DNA from: CAMLQK01 sp035690865
GTDB lineage: Bacteria; Patescibacteriota; Saccharimonadia; Saccharimonadales; UBA4665
Length of the DNA stretch: 64,000 nucleotides
Direction: 5' to 3'
NCBI GenBank assembly: GCA_035690865.1
Contig: DASSKE010000005.1
Span: forward strand, 124,001-188,000
The notes beneath the pieces are model-generated. The model worked only from the letters and a program-made list of their open reading frames with translations. It searched no databases and was not told where the DNA came from. A program made the translations under genes and the position numbers. This document shows, piece by piece, positions 18,544-24,430 of this stretch; within the stretch, counting starts at the first letter, position 1; every line of letters starts with the position of its first letter.

Positions 18544-18912
18544 TTATTTTTGAGCATCTCTGTTTCCGTGCTTTAACTCGAAAACTTCGACAGTAACTGT
18601 TCTTATGCCGTAGTTATCAAGCAGGAGTACGAGTTCATACTGTTTGGATTTTTCCTTCAAGAGACTGACTATTGTTGTTGTCAATGATTCCTCTGGATCA
18701 GGATCGGGATGAATTTCGATAGCAAAACCCCTAGGAGGTTCGACTTCGCTATAAAAGCCTAGTGGTATCTTAGAAGCCTCGTGCGGCTTAACTTCAATAA
18801 TAGCGATGGGGCTATACCCTCTTGCTTTATTGGACTTTTGTATTAAGTGAGAAGCATCGGTTCCTGGAGGCAAACTTCCAGAGTTTCCTGAATTTGCAGC
18901 TTCATTATTCAT
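18544..18912 (-). CDS. Small protein of unknown function
   Basis: About 122 residues, no membrane segment. The N-terminal 35 residues are Gly/Ser/Asn-rich and probably disordered; the rest alternates strands and a Lys-rich helix, with the acidic word HPDPDPEES. The family is not recognised. ATG 18912 is favoured over GTG 18921 because the AAAGGA ribosome site then has normal spacing. A 9-bp inverted repeat (18930-18956) lies immediately upstream, so regulated transcription is likely. It precedes, on the same strand, the eight-gene operon, which has its own promoter. Confidence 0.55.
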   Translation of the reverse strand: MNNEAANSGNSGSLPPGTDASHLIQKSNKARGYSPIAIIEVKPHEASKIPLGFYSEVEPPRGFAIEIHPDPDPEESLTTTIVSLLKEKSKQYELVLLLDNYGIRTVTVEVFELKHGNRDAQK

Positions 18913-18929
18913 AGGCAACACGTCCTTTC

Positions 18930-18956
18930 TTCGGCATACTCATAAAATATGCCGAA
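18930..18956. repeat. Inverted repeat TTCGGCATA-N9-TATGCCGAA (operator-like)
   Basis: A perfect 9-bp palindromic pair with a 9-base spacer directly upstream of the gene starting at 18912. The same word occurs a third time at 19215-19223, before the divergent helix-turn-helix/methyltransferase gene. A repressor-binding role is inferred. Confidence 0.6.
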
Positions 18957-19025
18957 ACTTTATGGACCTTAAATGCAGCTTAAGTGCCTGCTTAAGAGCC
19001 AGATTTTTAAAATCACAAGAACTCT

Positions 19026-19054
19026 TTCACAAATTTAGAATGTTGAACTATAAT
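19026..19054 (+). promoter_or_regulatory. Strong sigma-70 promoter upstream of candidate ncRNA
   Basis: TTCACA (19026-19031) and TATAAT (19049-19054) with a 17-base spacer: five and six matches to consensus. Predicted start is near 19061, just before the left arm of the RNA closing stem. Confidence 0.65.
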
Positions 19055-19060
19055 ACACAG

Positions 19061-19216
19061 GTGTAGAGGATGTGTAGCATAGTTATTTACGTCCAAGCCA
19101 AGTGTTAATTGAGGGTTTTCTCTTATTTGAAGAAAACCAGAATAGATGGTACTATTAGTACCGAGCAACTCGATGAGCAAGCGCTTACTCAATTACTATG
19201 CTACACGTTTTTATTT
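19061..19216 (+). ncRNA. Candidate structured small RNA of about 150 nt (novel)
   Basis: The region has no open frame. GTGTAGCATAG (19072-19082) pairs with CTATGCTACAC (19196-19206), plus one more pair inside. TAATTGAG (19106-19113) can pair with CTCAATTA (19188-19195), stacking on that helix. Inside are hairpins GGTTTTCT/AGAAAACC (19114-19138) and GGTACT/AGTACC (19148-19162). A T-rich run (19208-19216) follows the closing stem, like an intrinsic terminator, and a strong promoter precedes it. It could be a free ncRNA or a leader of the gene at 19255. Family unknown; compensatory changes could not be tested. Confidence 0.55.
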
Positions 19217-19224
19217 CGGCATAC
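19215..19224 (+). promoter_or_regulatory. Third copy of operator-like word TTCGGCATAC
   Basis: It matches the half-site of the inverted repeat at 18930-18956 and lies 31 bases before the methyltransferase start, upstream of a TATAAA box at 19246-19251. It would allow one regulator to act on both divergent genes. Confidence 0.5.
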
Positions 19225-19254
19225 AAATTAATTTCCTAGGATACTTATAAATAC

Positions 19255-20490
19255 ATGCTCTATTTTAAGCACACTGAACTCAGCGAGAAGTTTAAAGTCT
19301 CAATAAGTACAGTTCATAACTGGATTGCCCTTACAAAAGAAGGAAAACTTGACCTTCAGCTACATGAAGAAGGAAAGGTCATCCGAATTGCCAACACGCC
19401 AGCAAATCTTTTGAAGATAGAAGAACTAGTAGAGCAAAATAAGAAGTTTAGAAACGTGCGATATCATAAGGTTGCCGAACCTACTAAAGAGTTCTATGAG
19501 CTTTATACTCGTAAGCAAATTCTCGATATTATTACAAACCTCGATACGCATAGAGAAATTCCTCGCCAGTATAACTACTTTGATGAAGGGGCAGTCAACT
19601 GGGATCAGTATTCGCAGAACAGATGGACAGAGGAAGCACCTAACCTTCTTAAAAGCACTGTTGAGTTAATGGGTTCTAATATGGCTGCGCTTGATAAGCT
19701 ACTTCAAGGACACAGTCAGGTAAATGTTATTGACATCGGTCCCGGCAATGCACTGCCAGTTAAAGAACTCCTCGAGCACTTGGTTGAAAGTGGAACACTC
19801 CATCGTTATATTGCGATTGATATTAGCGAAGAAATGCTCCACATCGCAAAGCGCAATATAAAAGAATGGTTTGGCGAAAAGGTTAAATTTGAGGGCTATG
19901 TTCGTGATATTACATACGAACGTTTTGATGACATTATAGTTGACGACATGCTTGATAAGTGTGCCGACCAAACGATAAACTTAGCCCTGCTTTTAGGTGC
20001 CACGCCAATGAACTTTCGGGCCCCTAAAGATATCCTGAAGTCCATATGCGGTAGTTTAGGTAAGAATGACCTACTTGTTTATACTGACAAACCAGACTCT
20101 GAAGCCGAGCGCCGAAGCTTCAATTTTAACCAACCAGCAACAGCAAGTCTTTCGCCCAATCATCGATTCATTTTTGACCTGCTCAACATAGACGATTCCT
20201 TATACGACGTTGAGATGGGCTTTAACGATCAGAAGAAAGTAAGATACATACAAGTTAGGCTCAAGGTAAATCTAACCATCCGCTTTAGCTTCAATGGTAG
20301 TGAACGTAACGTCAACCTGAAAAAGGGTGACGCCATCTTGCTGTGGCGCGTCTGGCACATGTCTGCCCTAGAGATAATCTCATGCTTCGAGGAGGCTGGT
20401 TTTGGACTTCTCCAATCTAGCCTGACCAAAGATCGTGAGTATATCCTTACTATCTCAGGTGTCGATACTAATAGCGATATAGGCGTTTAA
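19255..20490 (+). CDS. Helix-turn-helix/SAM-dependent methyltransferase fusion
   Basis: 411 residues. Residues 5-40 look like a MerR/excisionase-type helix-turn-helix (TELSEKFKVSISTVHNWI). Residues about 145-270 form a class I SAM-binding domain: motif I VIDIGPGNALPVKE, then YIAIDISEEML. The overall pattern is near EgtD-type histidine methyltransferases (Methyltransf_33), but specificity is open. The C-terminal half is beta-rich. No Shine-Dalgarno; a TATAAA box ends three bases before the ATG. The fusion suggests a DNA-binding regulator that senses or uses SAM, or a methyltransferase targeted to DNA-associated protein. Confidence 0.65.
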   Translation: MLYFKHTELSEKFKVSISTVHNWIALTKEGKLDLQLHEEGKVIRIANTPANLLKIEELVEQNKKFRNVRYHKVAEPTKEFYELYTRKQILDIITNLDTHREIPRQYNYFDEGAVNWDQYSQNRWTEEAPNLLKSTVELMGSNMAALDKLLQGHSQVNVIDIGPGNALPVKELLEHLVESGTLHRYIAIDISEEMLHIAKRNIKEWFGEKVKFEGYVRDITYERFDDIIVDDMLDKCADQTINLALLLGATPMNFRAPKDILKSICGSLGKNDLLVYTDKPDSEAERRSFNFNQPATASLSPNHRFIFDLLNIDDSLYDVEMGFNDQKKVRYIQVRLKVNLTIRFSFNGSERNVNLKKGDAILLWRVWHMSALEIISCFEEAGFGLLQSSLTKDREYILTISGVDTNSDIGV

Positions 20491-20522
20491 GCACAGCTGA
20501 TAGTTAACAATTTTTTAATATT

Positions 20523-20576
20523 GACAGGTCGTCATATAATATTAGCCAGCTATACGAGTGACGAGGTGGACCTGTC
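20523..20576. repeat. Nested inverted repeat surrounding a TATAAT box
   Basis: GACAGGTC (20523-20530) is the reverse complement of GACCTGTC (20569-20576), and TCGTC (20529-20533) of GACGA (20560-20564). The loop contains TATAAT (20535-20540) and TAGC-CA-GCTA. It may be an operator over the promoter of the polymerase cassette, or a transfer or recombination site. Confidence 0.45.
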
Positions 20577-20771
20577 CTACCCGTAAGCTTCTCAACATTT
20601 CAAGCAATCAAACTCCGGTCCCTGTGCGCTTTCTTCCAATCTAGTTTCCTGTCACGGCAGATGCACCGAGCGGTCGCGATCACCTATCAGGCAACTCACT
20701 TTTAAATCCGCTCACAACTGTAAAACATCAGTTGTTTCTTTTGTGTTTGTTTGAAATGAGGAGCCTAAACT
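20577..20771 (+). other. Long non-coding leader before the polymerase cassette
   Basis: About 195 bases without an open frame. Near the end is a 7-bp hairpin ACAACTG-N8-CAGTTGT (20714-20735) followed by a T-rich run, which could act as an attenuator. A good Shine-Dalgarno (GAGGAG) precedes the ATG at 20772. Confidence 0.4.
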
Positions 20772-21005
20772 ATGCAACTTACTTTTTCTAGCTCCGTAGA
20801 TCCGAAGCTTTTATGGGCGTTTGCCGTGGATACACGACCGCCCAAAACTAAAATGACACCTCGCGCACCTAAGCGTGATTTGTCGCGATATATCATTACC
20901 TCTTGTTCGAATCAGGTGAAAGCCCTTGGAGTCAGCGCTGGTATGCGTTATAGCGAAGCCAAGAAACTAATTCCGAATATTCGTGTTATCACTTACGGTC
21001 GTTAG
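20772..21005 (+). CDS. Miniature Y-family-polymerase-like protein
   Basis: 77 residues. The second half, ITSCSNQVKALGVSAGMRYSE and onward, aligns with the segment ITCSYEAKALGVKVGTRWKD of the full polymerase encoded downstream. This is the finger-palm segment after the first catalytic Asp, and the catalytic acidic residues themselves are absent. It therefore looks like a duplicated, stand-alone fragment with its own ribosome site, not decay: it has a clean start and stop. It may regulate or assemble with the polymerase. First gene of a three-gene cassette. Confidence 0.65.
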   Translation: MQLTFSSSVDPKLLWAFAVDTRPPKTKMTPRAPKRDLSRYIITSCSNQVKALGVSAGMRYSEAKKLIPNIRVITYGR

Positions 21006-21015
21006 AGGTTTAAAT

Positions 21016-21288
21016 ATGAATCCTGAAATTGAGCTCAATGAGCGCGTTGAAGTTGCCGTGCTCTACAGAGCTAAAGGAAATACTTCGCAGATTTGTATGC
21101 CGGCAAAGATGCGTTATAAAGGCCAAGAAATAATCTTTACTGAACTTGGCTTACGGCACCCCACATCAAAGGGTCATCGTATGATCCACGTCTTTGATAT
21201 GTCAGATGGCTGTTCAGACTACCGCTTAGAGTTTGATGCTGAAAGACTTACCTGGACGCTAACTAAAATCCTGGAGGTACAATCGTGA
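21016..21288 (+). CDS. Small accessory protein of the polymerase cassette
   Basis: 90 residues from ATG 21016 (an AGAGGT ribosome site is upstream). Mostly beta strands with a central GLRHPTSKGHRMIHVFDMSD. Not recognised. It sits between the miniature protein and the polymerase, and its stop overlaps the polymerase GTG start (GTGA), so translation is coupled. Position recalls UmuD or ImuA partners of Y-family enzymes, but no LexA-like or RecA-like motif is present. Confidence 0.6.
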   Translation: MNPEIELNERVEVAVLYRAKGNTSQICMPAKMRYKGQEIIFTELGLRHPTSKGHRMIHVFDMSDGCSDYRLEFDAERLTWTLTKILEVQS

Positions 21289-22541
21289 ACCTCGGTTTAA
21301 ATACCGAAGATCCTAATGTAATGCATATTGATCTAAACAGTTGCTTTGCCACGGTAGAGCAGCAGGCTCATCCGAGTCTCCGCGGAAAGCCAGTTGGCAT
21401 AACGAATCGCGTATCACCAAATTGCTGCATCATTACCTGCTCCTACGAGGCCAAGGCCTTGGGAGTGAAAGTTGGTACAAGATGGAAAGATGCCAAAGTG
21501 ATAGCACCCAATATGATTTTGCTTGAATCCGATCCGCCAAAGTACACCTTCGCGTATGAGAAATTGCTTCACATCATGAAGAGCTACTCACCTAATGTAA
21601 AAATGAAGAGCATCGACGAAGGCATTATTGACTTTCATGGCACGCGAGAAAACATCAATACGCGCTCGCTAGAAGAGATTGGCTATGAAATTAAGCGTCG
21701 TCTAAAAGAAGATATGGGCATTTGGATGAAATGCAATGTCGGCATAGCACCTAATCAATTCTTGGCGAAACTTGCTGCCGGGTTGCATAAGCCTGACGGC
21801 CTTGATTATATAGATTACCGCAATCTTCGGGATGTGTACGCCAAACTGACATTGCTAGACCTGCCAGGAATAAATGTTCATTATGAAGCCCGACTTAACG
21901 CATGTGGCATTTTTACGCCGCTTCAGTTTCTTGATGCTTCGGAAGATTTATTGCACAAACATGTCTTCAAGAGCATTGTTGGCAGTCAATGGTACAAACG
22001 TTTGCGTGGCTATGAAGTTGATGGAAAACCGACAAAGATGTCATTGGTTGGCCGTCAGCACGTATTGCATCAGTCAAGCAAAGATGACGATTACCTGTTG
22101 CCGCGTTTGCAGTTCCTTGCACAAACTACAGCCATGAAGCTTCGCTATCGTAATGTCGAGGCGCGCGGATTAATCGTATGGGCGCGCATGGACACCGGGG
22201 AGGCCTTTGTGCAACGAAAAATGTTCAAGAGTACCTTTTACTCGGATCAAGCAATTTGGGAGCGTACATTGTTCTTATTTAACCAACGACCTCGCCATAT
22301 GAAGATTCGCTGCTTTGGACTCAGCTGCTACCAGCTCACTCCATCAACCCGCAACCAGATGAGCTTTTTGGACTCTGTAAATCGAGAGTCCTGGCTTACC
22401 GAAGCTGTTGACGAAATAAATGATCGTTACGGCGGCTTCGCTATCACTTACGCCAATGTTGGAAAGGAAGGTCAAACTGTAAAGCAGAAGATTCCATTCG
22501 GTGGCACAGAGTATTTCAATCTTCTGTGCAAGCGAGCTTAG
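21285..22541 (+). CDS. Y-family (UmuC/DinB-like) translesion DNA polymerase
   Basis: 418 residues from GTG 21285, with GGAGGT upstream. Catalytic residues are visible: D16 in MHIDLN and the SIDEG pair D111-E112. Also present are the steric SYEAKALGV segment, the GIAPNQFLAKLA motif and a little-finger domain. It would copy damaged DNA with low fidelity. Such genes are common on plasmids and integrative elements. Ends against convergent gene 22595, with two hairpins between them. Confidence 0.9.
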   Translation: MNLGLNTEDPNVMHIDLNSCFATVEQQAHPSLRGKPVGITNRVSPNCCIITCSYEAKALGVKVGTRWKDAKVIAPNMILLESDPPKYTFAYEKLLHIMKSYSPNVKMKSIDEGIIDFHGTRENINTRSLEEIGYEIKRRLKEDMGIWMKCNVGIAPNQFLAKLAAGLHKPDGLDYIDYRNLRDVYAKLTLLDLPGINVHYEARLNACGIFTPLQFLDASEDLLHKHVFKSIVGSQWYKRLRGYEVDGKPTKMSLVGRQHVLHQSSKDDDYLLPRLQFLAQTTAMKLRYRNVEARGLIVWARMDTGEAFVQRKMFKSTFYSDQAIWERTLFLFNQRPRHMKIRCFGLSCYQLTPSTRNQMSFLDSVNRESWLTEAVDEINDRYGGFAITYANVGKEGQTVKQKIPFGGTEYFNLLCKRA

Positions 22542-22544
22542 AAC

Positions 22545-22566
22545 GTCTGTTTTTATAAAAACAGAC
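22545..22566. terminator. Perfectly palindromic hairpin between convergent genes
   Basis: GTCTGTTTTT and AAAAACAGAC form a 10-bp palindrome with runs of T on either strand, fitting a bidirectional intrinsic terminator. A second hairpin (AACTCC-C-ATTTG / CAAAT-A-GGAGTT, 22568-22596) follows and covers the stop codon of the minus-strand gene. Confidence 0.65.
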
Positions 22567-22594
22567 CAACTCCCATTTGCTTCACAAATAGGAG

Positions 22595-23365
22595 TTACGA
22601 AAGTTGCACAAGCGATCGAACATGTTCAGGCTCGTCGATGGTTTGCCATGCCTGATATTCGCCGCGCAATTTACTCAGAGATGTATGTGCAAATATTACG
22701 CTGGTCATTCTGCCTAAATTACTCTTCTGATATACATTAGATGCCTTTTTAGCTATTGCCTCATTGGCGCCGACAACAAGTAGTACTGGAGTTACAAAAT
22801 CGGCATCATATTCGTTTTCATCAATCCAGTTAGCGTATGCGCGCAATTTGTTGCGAATAGCTGCGACTTGCCCTGATGAACAGAAATCAAGAAAGAATGG
22901 AACACCATTTAATTCCAAGTATGCGTCGGGCTTTACGGCTGGTAGATAATCTAACTCCCCCATGTCATTCTTGGCAAAGAACTTGAGATTGTCACCGTAC
23001 TGTTTCTTGAACGTATTGTAGAGCTTAAATAATGCTAGGCAGTGCGCCATGTGTTCATCAGAAACACGTAATGATTTATAAGCGAGCGGCACTTTGGAGT
23101 CTTCTTTGTATAACTCTTGAATAACTCGGTAGCCGTCTGGAGTTAAGTAGTAAGCCACGGGCCAACCCTTTAGCCTATAGCTTGCCTCATGCCGTTTACC
23201 GACTAGTCCACGATCTACCAAAATGTTTAGACGCTTGTACATATAAACACCCTTTGGTTTCTCAAAGTATTCTGCAATTAAATCACTACTACCAAATCGA
23301 AATTTATATAGTAATCCTAATACCGTAAGCTGATCATTATTCAGTGTTTTTCTATGTGTCTGCAT
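22595..23365 (-). CDS. Replication-relaxation family protein
   Basis: About 256 residues. A winged-helix N-terminal half (LTVLGLLYKFRFGSSDLIAE, then YKRLNILVDRGLV and a YYLTPDGYRV strand) is followed by an alpha/beta half with KPDAYLELNGVPFFLD, resembling the Replic_Relax family found with conjugative plasmids and elements. ATG 23365 is preferred; TTG 23377 is possible. It may open or process DNA for replication or transfer. Divergent from the 23605 gene across an AT-rich 240-base region. Confidence 0.72.
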   Translation of the reverse strand: MQTHRKTLNNDQLTVLGLLYKFRFGSSDLIAEYFEKPKGVYMYKRLNILVDRGLVGKRHEASYRLKGWPVAYYLTPDGYRVIQELYKEDSKVPLAYKSLRVSDEHMAHCLALFKLYNTFKKQYGDNLKFFAKNDMGELDYLPAVKPDAYLELNGVPFFLDFCSSGQVAAIRNKLRAYANWIDENEYDADFVTPVLLVVGANEAIAKKASNVYQKSNLGRMTSVIFAHTSLSKLRGEYQAWQTIDEPEHVRSLVQLS

Positions 23366-23515
23366 ATACCCGTCCAACTCGCTCTGCCCTATATTTATAT
23401 ATAAGAAGAGGAAGAAAATATAAGAGTAAATAAGATATAGAAGTAGTATAAAAGGTTTATTATCGTTATTAAATATTTATTGCACATAAAACAACATTTT
23501 GCAGCACCCTACCCA

Positions 23516-23544
23516 TTGATCTATTGTACTCATAGTACTACAAT
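23516..23544 (+). promoter_or_regulatory. Promoter upstream of DUF2958 gene
   Basis: TTGATC (23516-23521), 17 bases, TACAAT (23539-23544). The -10 lies inside a palindrome built from TGTACTCAT and ATGAGTACA. Confidence 0.55.
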
Positions 23545-23552
23545 GAGTACAT
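23525..23552. repeat. Operator-like palindrome TGTACTCAT-N9-ATGAGTACA
   Basis: A perfect 9-bp inverted repeat over the -10 region of the 23605 gene. The 14-base word TACAATGAGTACAT (23539-23552) recurs exactly at 23969-23982, over the start of the putative RHH regulator. One regulator probably binds both. Confidence 0.6.
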
Positions 23553-23604
23553 AAGGAATTAGCACTTTAACAATTCGGCTAAACAACTAATTGGAGGGTA
23601 GATT

Positions 23605-23925
23605 ATGAAACTCATGACTAAAGCTCTGGCAAAGAAGATGCCCAAATTATATGGAACCGAGCATATACCTACGGAAGATAAAGTAGTAGTTGCTAAACTC
23701 TTTCACCCTGCCTCGGACTGGACCTGGTATATTATCGAATACGACGGAAATGATGTATGCTGGGGTCTTGTAAGCGGAAATGAAAAAGAGTTTGGATACT
23801 TCTCTATCTCAGAGCTGGAGGCGATTCATGGTCCATTCGGTCTTAGTGTCGAACGAGATATCTTCTTCCGGCCAATTCGCGTGGTAGAGCTTGCGGCCTT
23901 CAACCAAGGAGGGGTGGTTTTCTAA
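23605..23925 (+). CDS. DUF2958 domain protein
   Basis: 106 residues: KMPKLYGTEHIP, VVAKLFHPASDWTWYIIEYDG, CWGLVSGNEKEFGYFS and SELEAI-GPFGLSVERDIFF match the DUF2958 pattern often carried by integrative and conjugative elements. The function is not established. GGAGGG ribosome site upstream. Its last codons form the left arm of a GC-rich hairpin (23908-23935). Confidence 0.82.
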   Translation: MKLMTKALAKKMPKLYGTEHIPTEDKVVVAKLFHPASDWTWYIIEYDGNDVCWGLVSGNEKEFGYFSISELEAIHGPFGLSVERDIFFRPIRVVELAAFNQGGVVF

Positions 23926-23935
23926 CCTCCCCTCC
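23908..23935 (+). terminator. GC-rich hairpin at the DUF2958 stop codon
   Basis: GGAGGGG-T-GGTT pairs with AACC-T-CCCCTCC around a TTCT loop. No clear U-tract follows, so it may pause or stabilise transcripts and not be a full terminator. Confidence 0.45.
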
Positions 23936-23968
23936 CTATCGGAGGATATACATACGCTCTATCTGTAG

Positions 23969-23982
23969 TACAATGAGTACAT
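23969..23982 (+). promoter_or_regulatory. Repeat operator/-10 word TACAATGAGTACAT at a leaderless start
   Basis: Exact copy of 23539-23552. Its TACAAT would serve as -10 and its final AT begins the ATG at 23981, six bases after the box, predicting a leaderless, self-regulated message. Confidence 0.55.
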
Positions 23983-24196
23983 GACAGAATCACGTGTACG
24001 ATTTCAGGTAGCATCTAGCGCAGCTACACTTAACCGCGCTAAGGCAGTTGCATACGGTCGCGGCTTGACTCTTACTGAGTTCGTATTGCAATCTATTGCA
24101 AAAGAAAGCAACGACGATGAGCTTAAAAAGCTTGTCGCAGAAGACCTTGCAACACGCAAGAAAACTGGCGCTCAGCCTACCAAGTCTGAAGATTAA
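23981..24196 (+). CDS. Putative ribbon-helix-helix DNA-binding regulator
   Basis: 71 residues: a strand-forming start (ESRVRFQVASS), then two helices (AATLNRAKAVAYGRG and LTEFVLQSIAKES) and a charged tail, matching MetJ/Arc or DUF1778-like proteins. It may repress itself and the DUF2958 gene through the shared palindrome. RHH proteins of this size are often antitoxins, but no toxin gene is adjacent. Confidence 0.65.
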   Translation: MTESRVRFQVASSAATLNRAKAVAYGRGLTLTEFVLQSIAKESNDDELKKLVAEDLATRKKTGAQPTKSED

Positions 24197-24290
24197 ATAT
24201 CCAAACAGTTTAGCCGATTGTTAAAGTTTCGCAGTTCCTGCTGAAGCTTATTTTGCTTTGGGGAATAATAACTAATCGGGGGATCGCAGC

Positions 24291-24419
24291 ATGGGACGGG
24301 TTGAGGGATCGCTTAATAAGCCCAAATTACCTATCGGGCTTGATATGTCTGAAGATGAGAGGCTTGTTCTGATTGCCAACCTAATCCTAGAGATTATCAC
24401 CGAAGAACAACTTTTATAG
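24291..24419 (+). CDS. Small protein (42 aa) upstream of the recombinase
   Basis: ATG 24291 to TAG 24419, with a GGGGG ribosome site. Contains LDMSEDERLVLIANLILEIITEEQ, shown here as a single amphipathic helix of about 24 residues in words MSEDERLVLIANL and ILEIITEEQ. Eleven bases before the recombinase start, so co-expression is likely. Not recognised; possibly a recombination directionality or regulatory peptide. Confidence 0.45.
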   Translation: MGRVEGSLNKPKLPIGLDMSEDERLVLIANLILEIITEEQLL

Positions 24420-24430
24420 CCGAGGTAACA

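Noticed and set aside
19061..19216. Retron msr-msd RNA
   Set aside because: Flanking complementary arms fit superficially, but no reverse transcriptase is encoded in the window; the nearby polymerase is Y-family.
20521..20540. TTGACA and TATAAT as one promoter
   Set aside because: The spacing is only eight bases, so they cannot form a sigma-70 pair; the -10 may use another -35.
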